From positions 54,975,707 to 55,039,706 of the forward strand of contig NW_020312848.1 in NCBI RefSeq assembly GCF_003265705.1: a DNA stretch of 64,000 nucleotides, written 5' to 3'. Positions 1 to 11,998 of the stretch are shown here, in pieces. Made by a program: the position numbers and the translations under genes. The notes beneath the pieces are model-generated. The model did no database searches and was not told where the DNA came from. It saw only the letters and a list, made by a program, of their open reading frames with translations. The stretch comes from Callorhinus ursinus. Taxonomy: Eukaryota; Chordata; Mammalia; Carnivora; Otariidae. Within the stretch, counting starts at the first letter, position 1, and every line of letters starts with the position of its first letter.

Positions 1-3000
1 CTTAGAAGAAAAATTGGGAAAATTTTAATAGTGACTATGTATTGAAAATCTTAAGGAATTACTGTTAACGTTTTATGTGTGTTCCAGTTATATTTCTGAT
101 AAGTCCTATGTCAGAGATACAAGTGAACTATTTCCTGATGAAATACACAATGTCTGGAATTTGCTTCAAAATATTCCAGTGGTAATGTATGGGTGGGGCA
201 AGGAGTGGTTGGTGAATATACAGATGAAACAACAGTGTCTTTAATAATCTAGGGGTGAATACCTGGAGGTATACTATTCTATTTATATGACTTTTTCCAA
301 TAAAAACTTGAAAATAATAATTAATTCATACCTTATCTTCACAATCATTCAACTGAACCATCATCTCAAACCTGGGTCACTGAGGTTCTTCTCTATCCAT
401 ACTTTTCTAACACAAAAATTACCACTGTAGACCTGGTCTGTTTCACTCTCACCAATGACCCTAACTGTCCTTTCTTCTACTTTATGGGTAGCATTTGACT
501 TCCCAAATAAACTACTCTGTTCTATACTATGATATTTCATGCCTACACAACTTTGCATGTATTATTCCATCCCATTCTCCATGTGTCTACTCTTCCTCTT
601 GTTCCTTCATAAATGGATCATTTCTTCCAAAAATCTCTGATTTAGTTAAAACCTCAAAAAAAAGGCTAGTTATTCAATCCATCTTTTTTCTCACAGCTCT
701 ACTCTGCAGTTTTTATTATTACACTTAATCACACAGTGTGATTTTTGTCAGTTGACACATATCCAACCTTAAGTATTTAAAATTTCATTGAATGTAATTT
801 CACTGACTACAAGGCATGAATTTTATTTCTAATTACATTTGACTTCCCTACTCTTGTTTATTCTCCCCTTCCTTATTCTCTCTTGCCTGTTTTTTATTCA
901 TGTTTTACTGTTACAATGTATTTTTTCAGGACTGCCTTAAATTATTTTGGGTACATTTTGGAGCAAGTATAAATGAACTAACAATCTTCCTTGCTAATTG
1001 TGAAACTCTTCAGGCAGCCAATGCCTCTTGTTGACTTGTCTACACCCAGCAATAAAATAATCTTCAACTGAACTGAGAAAACAAACAAAATTTAAAAGAA
1101 TGGTTGGTAAATTATTTACCATAGAAGGAGGACAGTGAGAGCTTGCTGGAATTATCCAATTTACAAAGTGCTCTAAAGTAAATACCTAAACTTTATTTTC
1201 CATTTTATATTTTTAACGTATAGAGTTATTACTTTTTGTTACATAAAACTGGATGTACTTTACTGATTTGGAGCATTGTTATTATCACCATTCATTAAAA
1301 TCATGTAGTATTCTTTTTGTTGTTGCTGTTTTGCCTTAGAAGAACAAATATTTAATAGTTACAATGTGAGATCAAAGTACATATTACTTCACAGGTTGGT
1401 CAGTTTGTTTTAGGCAAATTGTAAGTAATCATGAGGACAGATTTGTACACATGCTAATTTACAAACATACTTTCAAAGCTAAGTGTAGTTTTTATCTTAA
1501 ACAATCAAGTATTCTTTCATTTATTATAGTTAAATTAATAATCAACATAAAAAAGTAATGGGAAAGTGGAAGATATAATTCTGCTCTTAAGTGTTTTCAT
1601 GTAATTTCAGTCCGCTTTAAATAATATTCCTGGATTATGAATAATTATAACTATGGGCTATAAAATCTAAGCAACTTTATTAAAATTCATAAATTTTCAG
1701 AATAGGAAAATGCCATATGCAAATATTTTTAATATAGTAGACCTTTATGGTAGCATTCAGTCTAAAATGCAAAAGAACTATTAGGTCGTATTTAGGGTGT
1801 TAAATTGTCAGACATACTTGTATAAATACCAACAGGAATAGACAGAAACTTAGTTGTTTTAGGAAAGAATGAAGATATTACTATAATCCTCCTGTCCATG
1901 AAATTTACTTTTATATTAACAGTTTTAACCATGATTGTAAATAGAACCGAAGGGCTGGCTTTACCACGGGATAAGTTCAGGCACCTTAGGGCTTACACAA
2001 TGTGTGTGTCCATGAGCTGCCCCTTCCCCCGCCTCACTACTACTGCAAAGGGATTATGCTGTGGCTTTCAGATCAGCAGTCAACAAGGGAATCAGTAACT
2101 CCAGTATAAGAGATCATTTGGCAAGTTTAAGTTATGCTCTCAAAACCTGCTTCCAACTTTTTCTATAACATTATCTTGGAGGGGGATATGGGTGAGACAA
2201 AAGAGCCTCCCTTGAATGCTATGCTTCCCTCCTAAACTGGTTAGGAGTGGGGGCTAATAACAATAACAAAGAAAAATCATAACATTCACTCCCAGCTCAT
2301 TATTGCCATACAATCTGCTAAACTCAAGGTTCATAGTCCCTTGCTCTAAATAATTTGTGTGATTTCAGATTTGTCTCTTGACTTATTTATAATAAGTATT
2401 ATTTAGATTAAAAACCTGGAGCTGGACATATAATAAAGAAAAAAATAATTCACTTGTTTTAACTTGCTAGGACAAATAACAGGTTCAGACAGGATAATAT
2501 TCTTCATCCACACTGAATCCAAAATATAAACCAAGACACTGAGAGAGTATTCTTTAAGAATTTCTTTTAAATTTTTATATCAGAGACAAGGTACGATTTT
2601 ATAATCACAGCTTCAGATGTGCAAAATTATATTATTCTTTATTTCTCTATAACTTAACTTAGCTCATGACCCTCCATTTTTATATAATCCTGTCCTTTAT
2701 AGGTACACTCAGCCATTTTCAGCTTAAATTTGACAATTTGAGATTATACTGCCTTTTCCCATGTTTCATCCTATCTCTCTATAAGCAATCAAAATTCAGG
2801 GAGGTTGGGAGGAGCTAACTAGTGCATCACCATCCTCCAGCTTCCTGTAACTTGTACAATTCCCTTAGAAGCATTCATTTGTGGCACCCAGTCCTACTGC
2901 ATCGATGACCTCCAGTAACCTGGGTCATGAATTCTCTTTAAGTCTCAATCTGAAACCCCTTCAGGTTCATTGGCCCGTGCTCAGCTAATTCTTGGTCCTT

Positions 3001-3360
3001 CCTCACCTCATGAGAGGACTAGAATCTTTAACATAACCTCCCATGTATTGTATTGAATCCAAGAGATTTTGTATGGCTACATAAGGCCAATTTAAAAGTA
3101 AAAAAGAAATTTTAAGAAGTAAAAGAAACAGGTAAAGTTAATCACAAATATAGTGTATTTAACTCATACATGCAAATACTAATAAAATATCTGCTTTACT
3201 TTTGGGAAAAAATCCCAGATCCAAGAGGAGTTTTATGAAATCCCAAAGAAATTTTTTTAGTATATTTTTATTCCAGCTTTAAAAATGACCTCTACAAGGC
3301 TTGATAGATTTAAAAAAAAAAAAAATACATGGTTTGGCAATTTATTAGAGTTTCAATCGC
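1..3360. other. AT-rich single-copy DNA, no gene seen
   Basis: No interspersed repeat, exon or RNA gene that I can recognise. Open frames here are short and of the size expected by chance. The one frame with a little character is a 66-codon plus-strand frame at 1898-2098. It begins with a hydrophobic stretch followed by a four-cysteine tail, and is listed as a weak finding. Confidence 0.6.
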
Positions 3361-3555
3361 CCCTTCTTTTTTTTTTTAATTTTTAAAATTGTAATTTGTT
3401 ATGTTAGTCACCATACAACACATCATTAGTTTTTGATGTGATGATCCACGATCCATTGTTTTCATATAACACCCAGTGCTCCATGCTGTACGTGCCCTCC
3501 TAATACCCATCACTGGGCTAACCCGTCCCCTCTCCCCTCAGTCACCCCTTCTATC
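3361..3555 (-). mobile_element. L1 3' end fragment (carnivore-type)
   Basis: Read on the minus strand this is the terminal part of a carnivore L1: 3' UTR, the AGCACTGGGTGTTATA-like box and an A tail (the T run at 3368-3378). The same sequence, in the opposite direction, ends the L1 at 18637-19302. The copy is heavily 5' truncated and carries no ORF2 codons. Confidence 0.85.
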
Positions 3556-3652
3556 CATTGCCCACTAAAAAGAGAAGCATTCCTCTAATGTTTTTATCTC
3601 GAGGCAGTATGTGCTACTTATTCATAGACACAGTTAAAATCTAAAGAGGTCA

Positions 3653-3849
3653 GGGGTGCCTGGGTGGCCCAGTTGTTGAGTATCTGCCTCCAGCTCAGGT
3701 CATGATCCCACGGTCCTGGGATCGAGCCCCACATCAGGCTCCCTGCTTGGCGGAAGCCAGCTTCTCCCTCTCCCACTCCCACTGCTTATATTCCCTCTCT
3801 CGCTGTGTCTCTGTCAAATAAATAAATAAAATCTTTAAAAAAAATAAAA
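3653..3849 (+). mobile_element. CAN-SINE (tRNA-Lys-derived)
   Basis: Full-length carnivore SINE: tRNA-like head (GGGTGCCTGGGTGGCCCAG), CT-rich middle and an AAATAAATAAATAAAATCTTT tail split by an A-rich stretch. It is flanked by the 13-bp target-site duplication TAAAATCTAAAGA at 3635-3647 and 3850-3862. Confidence 0.96.
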
Positions 3850-3862
3850 TAAAATCTAAAGA

Positions 3863-4974
3863 AATCACACCCTAAGGTCTTTATAAAGGCTCTATGACTA
3901 TTAGGGATATAATTCAGAAATAATATTTATAAAAATTATGATAACCTTACTATATGATGTTTGACTAATTTCTAGTATATCCTACTACCTTAAACATTTT
4001 GAGGAGTAAATAAGTAATTTTTATTTTATAATTGTATTTGTTCAGATTCACTTGATAAGTTAAACATTTTACAATTCTATTTATTCTATTTATGCTGAAT
4101 CTGAGTATCAGTCCACTTCTCAGGCTAATGTTAGATAACAAGCTAATGTAGAGCAAGATATCATTCTATTAAAACTAGTTAATGGTATGGAAAGAACACC
4201 AATAGAAGCAACTTCTCTATTCCCTTTTATAAGGTGTGGTGGGATTCATCTTCAATCTTCCTCCCAACCAATATGACCACCAATGCCACCATATACATAG
4301 TGAACCACCAATGGTAAGGGACCAGGACCTCAGGTATTTATTCTAAATACAATGTACTTCTTTGTCCAATAAGAGATCAGAGCATCATCCTGCTGATTCA
4401 ATCTTAATGGAAATTTTATCCTACTAACACATGTAACCACTTAATTCTTTACCTTATTTTGACTAGGGTCAGAACAGCTTTACTAAGTGATCAAGTTTCT
4501 CTATGCTTTGGTCTAAAATGTGAAGAAAAAGAAAAAGATGGTCAAATGGCACACATCCAGAGCATTTTAAAATGTTGGTAACTGTGCTTTATAAATTGGA
4601 TAATTTCATAAGTGAAAGGCTCTGTATTATTAAAACTTAGAACATCTTTACCTAGGAAAAAAAAAACATTTTCTGTTAAATCCATTAGACCATGTAAGTC
4701 AGCACAGTATGTCTAAGGGTTGTGTGTTTTTTTTTTTAAGCTGATTTGAAACAATTCAGCTGTGTCAGATGGAAAGGTCACAAAAGAGTTTCAAATTCTG
4801 GGTGACTGTGATTGGTGAATTAAGAGAGAAAACTGTTAGACTGACATTCACAATATGTTTTCACATTTATATTTTTGCTTTTTCATAGTTCCTTTTTTCT
4901 GTCTCTTGTGCTTTACGATAAAATGCAGAATAGAAAGAAAAATGACTATGAATCACCAGCCATGTGTTCTACCC
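3863..4974. other. AT-rich single-copy DNA
   Basis: I see no repeat family, exon or RNA gene here. A-runs and T-runs at about 4659-4668 and 4728-4737 are not attached to any recognisable retroposon body. Confidence 0.5.
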
Positions 4975-5065
4975 ACACCATTAACTAGTTGTCAAATTTG
5001 TGATAAGCCTATTAACTTCTCTGAGCTTCATTTTTCTTTGTGTTTCATTTAAAACATTAATAATA
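4975..5065 (+). repeat. MIR fragment (decayed)
   Basis: The order of short words (ACTAGTTGTCAAATTTGTGA, then TTAACTTCTCTGAGCTTCA) follows the MIR core, in which a 'tagctgtgtgacc' box is followed by 'ttaacctctctgagcctcag'. It is diverged, as expected for this old mammal-wide SINE. Confidence 0.5.
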
Positions 5066-5303
5066 TGCATATTCCTTTCCTTTATTTAATATACTTGACA
5101 TAGTTGAGATCCTGAATAAAAAGAAAGGACCATATTGAAGGGGTAGTGTCAGGTTTAGAAAAATGTTCAGATAGTTCCTGGACCTGGTATCTACATCACA
5201 GGAGCAGATTAAACAGTAATAATAAACCTGATTTCTTAGCTGACTGAGTTAAGTGACGGAGTCAGCTCAGTAGAATGGTTCTTAACTTAAGATAGAACTG
5301 TGT

Positions 5304-5492
5304 GGGCGCCTGGGTGGCTCAGTTGGTTAAGCGACTGCCTTCGGCTCAGGTCATGATCCTGGGGTCCTGGGATCAAGCCCCGCATCGGGCTCCCTGCTCA
5401 GCGGGGAGTCTGCTTCTCCCTCTGACCCTCCCCCCTCTCATGCTCTCTCTATCTCATTCTCTCTTTCAAATAAATAAAATCTTAAAAGAAAA
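5304..5492 (+). mobile_element. CAN-SINE
   Basis: Full-length copy of the 'TGACCCTC' subtype (GTCTGCTTCTCCCTCTGACC). The target-site duplication AGAACTGTGT is perfect at 5294-5303 and 5493-5502. An open frame runs through the element in one frame, but it is simply the SINE read in frame and is not a gene. Confidence 0.97.
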
Positions 5493-5760
5493 AGAACTGT
5501 GTATCGCCAGAAACAATGGGATTCAGAAGATAATTGAACATTTATTTAGACACAGCAATAAGCACTGTATCTTAATAAACACTGTTGCTTCATATAATGG
5601 GAGAAATTATAAAAGGCATATTTAAAGTCAAATAGTTTGAATTACATGTTATTTATACGTTGGGCCAATTTTTTTCAGCTATAAATCTAGGAAAAAATAT
5701 GTTATTACCTGTCCAAATTTGTGTTTGATGAAACTCTAATCCATCTTGTCTCTAATTTTA

Positions 5761-5974
5761 TTTTTTTTTTAAGATTTTATTTATTTGACAGAGAGAGACA
5801 CAGCGAGAGAGGGAACACAAGCAGGGGGAGTGGGAGAGAGAGAAGCAGGCTTCCCGCTGAGCAGGGAGCCCGATGCGGGGCTTGATCCCAGGACCCTAGG
5901 ATCATGACCCAAGCCAAGCCGAAAGCAGACGCTTAAGGACTGAGTCACCCAGCCGCCCCCCCTTTTTTTTTAAG
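5761..5974 (-). mobile_element. CAN-SINE with 5' A-rich extension
   Basis: Inverted full-length SINE with a perfect 15-bp duplication TTGTCTCTAATTTTA at 5746-5760 and 5975-5989. The SINE head should abut the right-hand duplication. Instead, 15 extra bases (5960-5974, sense strand CTTAAAAAAAAAGGG) sit before the normal 5' end. They look like the end of another SINE tail, so the template RNA may have begun inside an upstream SINE. Confidence 0.96.
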
Positions 5975-6159
5975 TTGTCTCTAATTTTAAAGGGGAAACT
6001 CCACTCCTCCCAACTAGAATAACATCAAAAAGATGCAAATGTCAAAGGATAGGAGGAGAAGCGCCGGGGAAATACTAGTTTGAGCTAAAACAGACTAGTG
6101 GAAAACAGTCCATCTTTCTTAGGTGAGAATTATATTGGGCAGAGCTCGAGAAAAAAAGC

Positions 6160-6300
6160 TCTATATAAGAGCTTATATGGCACTTACTACATGTCAGGCA
6201 CTGTTCTAAGCATTATTAACTCAATTAGTTCCCATACTCTATAAAAGGGTAGATTATTACTCCACACGAGGCACAGGGGCATAGAAGGATTAGGTATTGT
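6160..6300 (-). repeat. MIR fragment
   Basis: Contains the MIR 3' signature read on the minus strand (TGTCAGGCACTGTTCTAAGC, then a tract equivalent to 'attattactccccatttta', then GAGGCACAGGGGCATAGAAG). The tRNA-like head is missing. Confidence 0.85.
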
Positions 6301-6629
6301 GCTCTAAAACACATTATTTTTTTAACTGGCTACTCATCCCAAAACTACTACATCTATACTTTCTAATGTTTTCCATTTTCTTTCTCTCAAATCCACATAG
6401 TAGCTGCTTATTTACTATTCATAATATGAAATTAATTTTGTAAATCATTGTATTTTAATTTCTCTACATATTACATATATATATTCTTAGAATTTCAGAG
6501 CATTTTTCTATTGAATGACAAGTCATTGTTCCATCTCAATCGTATGGATTGAAGTCATTTTAATGAACCTCAATCTCTAAGTTCTAAAATGGACATCACA
6601 TTTATAAGAATTTATGAAAAGAATCAGAC

Positions 6630-6850
6630 TGGGGTAGAATGCTGTAATTAGGTGTATAATAAGAGCATCACAATTTGCAGTGCATCCTACAGAGGAATAG
6701 CCGCCTACTATGATTTAACTAGGATTGGGCAAATGTGCAGCCCTCAGCGTCATTTATGAATTAATCAGGTGCACAAGCACCTCTTAGGAGCCTTCACACC
6801 GAGTGAGGAAATCTCCTAAGGGACATCATATTAAAACAGCCCTACAAAAC
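6630..6850. promoter_or_regulatory. Candidate conserved noncoding element
   Basis: Repeat-free, less AT-rich than its surroundings, with a TAATTA core at 6645-6650, a TGAATTAATCAG motif and CpGs (AGCCGCC, CAGCGTC, ACCGAG) that survive in otherwise CpG-poor DNA. Only the motifs are seen. That the block is conserved or regulatory is inference. Confidence 0.2.
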
Positions 6851-7164
6851 TCATTAGTAGAAACTATATCTTCCTATTTTTAATTTAAATATATAATAGA
6901 AAAAGAAACAACCTCTTTCAATCTATCACTGGACTTGAATTAGGGTCATAGTAATGCAGAAATTACTAAAGTTTTTTGTTTAGTTTCTGAATAAATGTAT
7001 ATTTTATATCCATGCAATTCCAGAACTAAAAGAACTGATATATATTTGATATAGCTAATAATATATCTAAAACACATATACCTTACAAACTTGCAAACAT
7101 ACATAAATGCTTTATTTCATCCTAAAGGCAATACAAAATGTTTGTGGTTAAAATAATTCCTTTG

Positions 7165-7335
7165 CGGGCCACCTGGGTGGCTCAGTTAGTTGAGCTTCTG
7201 CCTTCGGCTCAGATCATGATCCCAGGGTCCTAGGATCAAGTTCTGCATCGGGCTCCTTGCTCAGCAGGGAGCCTGCTTCTCCCCCTGCTTGTGCTCTCTC
7301 TCTCTTACAAATAAATAAAATCCTAAAAAAAAAAA
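7165..7335 (+). mobile_element. CAN-SINE (short form)
   Basis: The head CCACCTGGGTGGCTCAGTTAG, the GGCTCAGATCATGATCCCAG box and an AAATAAATAAAATCC tail with an A run are all present. The CT-rich middle is shortened. The flanks resemble each other (AATTCCTTTG and AAATCCCTTTG), consistent with an aged duplication. Confidence 0.93.
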
Positions 7336-8589
7336 TCCCTTTGTTTAATTTAGGCCAATGCTAATGTCATATGACTTAACTATTATCAGCTTTGAAACTG
7401 AACCAAAAATTAGGCAAAGTTGTAAAACGTCACTTCTTTTTTTTTTTTTTTTTTGCCTAGCTATTACAGAAATGCTTTTTAATGCTTTCAGGCAGAGCAG
7501 GTAATATAAAATTTCCAATACTGACTTCAACTTGAGACAAGGATACACTTTAGGAGTTATTAGCACTCTGAAACTTGTGTTAAGTATGACATTCATGATG
7601 TCTCCGTTATTAAATAGATACTAGTACGTACTGATTTTCTTATAAAACTTAATAATGATAATGACCTTTCCTTTAGGAATTGGGTTTCCACACTGAAAAC
7701 ACAGGTAGATATATAGAATTTGATGCCAGACACAGTCTATAGCAGTCTGTTGAGTTTTTATAAAGAGAAGTTGAAATGCATTTTTCACCTTGGGCTTTGA
7801 ACACTGATGTGCCATCATGGTCATCAAATGTATATATTTCAGTTCATAGTGAATATAATTAGTGTTACACTCAATTTATTACCTGATTCATTGTCCGTAT
7901 GCCCCACTGCATCATTCCACTGTAGTGATTTGCACACCAGAGAATCCTATTAAGGGAAGAGCAGCTGATAGTACACACTTTTTTTTCTCATGTCACTTTG
8001 TTCTATTTAAAAAGCAGTATTCAGCCAAATTTTTATGACCACACAGAGGCTAGTAAGTTACAGATATAGTGCCACAATCCTTAACCTTATTCACAATCCA
8101 AGATTAAGGCTTATTCAAATATGGTGTAACTCATGGTTCAATGGTCCTATTAGTATTGTTTTGTTTTTCTCCAACTTCAGAAATTCTAATAATCAAAAGT
8201 TCATCATACCATTAAATATCTCACTTAATATTAAATCTGTGAAATAGCTATTAGCGGCCACCATATATTTCTTGACACTGAGACTGTTGTATGATACAGT
8301 AAGTTGTATGAGGCCCAAAGAAGAGAAATATATAAAATAATCTTAACTGTACATATCAAGAATTAGAAATATTTAACAATCTCTTTGCATTCAAAAACAC
8401 TTTCTCAGTACTATAAAATTTAGGTTCTTCTCTAAGCCTTAATATTGGCCTGTGCTATAACTAATATTTTACTTTATCTCCAATCACTTACACAAGTTGA
8501 TTTTTATGTAATTACTTAGCAATCAAAAACAGACATCAATTGTTAAAGTCTTTAAAAAGGGCATGATAATTGAGCTCAACTAGATCTGA
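7336..8589. other. AT-rich single-copy DNA
   Basis: Nothing recognisable. A T run at about 7438-7454 and short open frames on both strands have no supporting features. Confidence 0.5.
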
Positions 8590-8740
8590 GCCCAACTCAA
8601 ATCTTGGCTCTTTATCTGCTTCCTATATTAACTCCTGCAATCTTTGGAAGCCTCTGTTCCCTTAACTAGAATATTGGAGTCTTATTATTGTGATTGTGCA
8701 GACATTTTGTACAGCATGAAGTGCTGTGTAGATATAAGCT
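8590..8740 (+). repeat. MIR fragment (decayed)
   Basis: Follows the MIR order in sense direction: AACTCAAATCTTGGCTC, then GCAATCTTTGGAAGCCTCTG, then a tract like 'ataataat', then AAGTGCTGTGTAGATATAAGC. Strongly diverged. Confidence 0.55.
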
Positions 8741-9610
8741 ATAATCTGAATATCCATCCCTTTCCTAAATGCTAGCATCATCCTCTATCACTGGTAAAAT
8801 TCACATTTAATATATTTTTAACACTGTGTTGACTTAGTCTTAATTAGTTTGCATATGGAAAGCCTTATTCAAGTGACAAGCAAATAAGGAAGTTAAAAAT
8901 TATTTTTCCTTTCATATGGGCCATAACGATAGACTGGGAGAGAGAGGCATTTAGCTGTAGTAATATGTCAGAAGACATGTCTCTAAAGTAAGACACTGGG
9001 ATCACCTGGCAATTAAAGAGTAAAATATGTCCTCATTTTGCCCAGTAAGGGCTCAAACCATCTGGGGCTATGAGAGAATCATGGGACTCAGTGAGTGTGC
9101 TATGGACAAAAAATCCTTGGTTTTTAATGTTTGCTTAAGACCAATAATCTGTATTAACTTGAAAGTAAACAATTTACCAACTTTAAGCCTCAGTTAGTTC
9201 ATCTATAAAAGGTGGCTATAATAAAAAATCAGGGATTTTTAAACTTTCATCCTTAGAAACTCAGGAGTCTATGGCATAACTCAGAGGCCTATAAGAAAAG
9301 TAACCAAAAGCAGCATAGCCAAAGACCCAGGTCTCTGCCCCATCTCAATAATTTCTATTTGTTTACTATTTTGCACTTCCCCATATGATTTCACTTATAA
9401 ATAGAAAAAAAAAGGCGGGGGGGGGGGGTAATGCTGTTTCAAAAAATCAAAACTACTGTTTCTACATGATCTCTGAGTTTTACTCACAGTTTTAAAATGC
9501 CACGCATTTAACATTGCAATAAGCATCTCTTATCTGAAGAGTTATAAATACTCTCATCCAGTTATTTATTCACTTAAACATATATATGGAGATTCCTACG
9601 TCACCTGGTT
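8741..9610. other. Mostly single-copy DNA
   Basis: A short MIR-like core may lie at 9180-9225 (AAGCCTCAGTTAGTTCATCT). The rest shows no repeat, exon or RNA gene that I recognise. Confidence 0.45.
9417..9428 (+). repeat. Poly-G run (12 G)
   Basis: Twelve consecutive G follow an A9 GGC stretch, making an uninterrupted purine tract apart from one C. Such runs are prone to polymerase slippage and assembly error. Confidence 0.95.
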
Positions 9611-9611
9611 C

Positions 9612-9835
9612 TATTTTGACTACTTTTAAATACTAACTCATTTACTCTTCCTAACAACTTTGCAAGACAGATATCCTATAATGATCCCTATTTTGCAAAG
9701 GAGTTAAAACTAAGAAACAGGTTAAGCTCCCTGTCCAAGGTCACAGGGATAGTGACTTGTGGAACTGGGACTTGAACCCAAGCCGCTGGCTCTAGAATCC
9801 AGGGGTTTAATCCCCACATTTTGTGCCTCTCATAT
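9612..9835 (-). repeat. MIR (near full length)
   Basis: The best MIR in the window. On the minus strand it reads from a tRNA-like head through the core. On the plus strand one sees AACTCATTTACTCTTCCTAA, AAGGTCACAGGGATAGTGAC and GGACTTGAACCCAAGCCGC, the usual MIR landmarks in the right order. The open frame across it is incidental. Confidence 0.9.
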
Positions 9836-11998
9836 ATTTCAGATGCATTACTGATACTTTGGGGGTACAAATGTGGCTTGCTAATTAATATTCTTTAACA
9901 AGTCTTTAATAATAAAAAAGAGCTTTTTATCTCTTCCCCAAAATGGTAAAATTAGATTTTTCCAAAATAAAATAATCAAACAAGGCCTTTGTAGAACTGT
10001 CAACTACAAGAATATAATCATCATTACAGTTTGATGCTCTCATGGTCAGATTAACATACATGAGTAAATATTCATATGATTTATATGAATCACTTTTAAA
10101 GAAGATTTCTACTTTAAGCATGGATCAGAAGCTGCTGCTAATAACCAGAAACTATTCTCAGTAATTAACCCAAAACATACTTTTCATTAGCACAGATAAT
10201 GAGATTCACTGGTGATAAGTAATGTTTATCAATTCCTATTCCAGTTTTTCAAACAAAAATTCACCATATTCGACTCTTAAGTCATTTTATAGTACATGCT
10301 TATGATTTGTAGGTGGGTTTCTTATATATAAATATAACTATAGAAGGAGGTGAATGGATACAAAATGATGAACCATCATCCTGCTAGTAAATATGTGTAT
10401 GTACTTTGTCTTTGGACAATTCACTAACAGACTGATACAAAAAATGCAAGGTACTCATCAAACTGATGTTTACCAAGTTTTCTGAAAATGTTGAAGATTA
10501 TATTTTGGGAAATATTGGCATATGACTTAAAAACAGACCTTGAGTTGTAACATTCTCAATTCTTTAGTAAATTAAAATTTTAAAAAATCTAATTCCCTTG
10601 TTAAAAAAAAACTAGAGATAAACTATAAAAAAGATTATTTTGAGAGGCCCTTTTAAATTGTGGATCTCTTCGGAGATATATCCTTTAGCAGATTTTGAAC
10701 ACTGGCAATTATTATTTTTTATTAAAAAAACTAAAAAGTTTTATTGAAAGACATAAAGCTAAAACACAACAAACTAAAGTTACAGTATCAGAAGACATGC
10801 CAATTATTTTTAACAGTAGAGATTTCCTCAATTGTGATATTAAATGCATGTTAGGAGAATATACTCACACAGCTCGTCCTGTATCACTTTTTTCCACAAA
10901 TTGTTATAACTTTTTTCACAAGTTGTGACAAAATGTAATCTTAGGATTTTAAGATTCATGAATCAATTATCCTTTTTTTCTTCACAGAAACAATCCATAA
11001 AACACGTTAAATTTGGTTAAGTGATGAAAGTACACAAACTTTCACTTAGTTTGAAATCTGGTACAGCAATTCTTGATTATTTAGGATTATCTTCATTAAC
11101 AGACATAGAGATGTAGAAAGGAAGGCTGAACAACTCCAGTGAGTAAGTTAAGCAAAAGTATTAAAATTATTGGTTATGACTAGATGCTCACTATTGATGA
11201 TTTAATTATCCATACTATACTGGCTTTGCTATTACTAAGGAATAGCAAGAATTTTTTATAGCATCTATATTGGTGACTATTCACATAATAATGAAAAGAC
11301 AGATGATCCTAGAAGGGAGCAAGTTAACATACATATGTAATTTTCTTACACTGTTTCATAAGTTGTTAAGCTTTATTTAATTATCCTGACATTTCAGAAA
11401 ACCCTCTACTTCATCTTCACAAAGAATATTTTTAAGTTAACACACAACACATTTAAAAAATCAACTTAATAAGGAGAACACATACTATCAAAGCAGTTGA
11501 CGATAATGTTATATTTTAAAGCCTCTACTAAAAAGATAACCTCTTATCTCTACATCTTTGTTCCAGGATTACTTGTTTCAATTATTTACTTATACATTAA
11601 TTCTTTTATTCATTTCTATCTTTTCCCCCAAGAGGTTTCAAGACTCTATACAAAAAGGAGAAATCAAACAAAAATAATGTAGTAGAAATAAAGAAAGAAA
11701 CCAGAGCTAAAACAGAAAAGCCCGCATTACAACATCGAGAATACTATTGCTATAACTAGGCATTTATAAAATCCTCATTAAGTTTCCTAGCAGGCAAGGT
11801 AAAAAGTACAAAGCAGCAAGTTACAAATCTCCAGAGAAGAAAACATAGTTACAATTTGCTCCTGAAAAACAAAGCTGTCCTTAGTAGTAAACTTTGAGAG
11901 GAATGATTCATGTGAGACAGTGTTTTACAAATTGTAGGTCAGCCCATGAAATAACTTCCCTGGGTCCTGACCAGAATTTTTTACCTTGAAATACAATA
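9836..11998. other. AT-rich single-copy DNA
   Basis: No repeat family, gene or RNA recognised over about 2.1 kb. Short open frames (for example 10695-10928) lack any family resemblance. Confidence 0.5.

Noticed and set aside
5302..5625. 107-codon plus-strand open frame
   Set aside because: It is a CAN-SINE read in frame (the WVAQLVKRLPSAQVMI phrase recurs in other SINE copies) followed by flanking DNA.
9417..9428. Possible G-quadruplex
   Set aside because: A single G12 run without separated G-tracts is better treated as a homopolymer and a possible assembly error.
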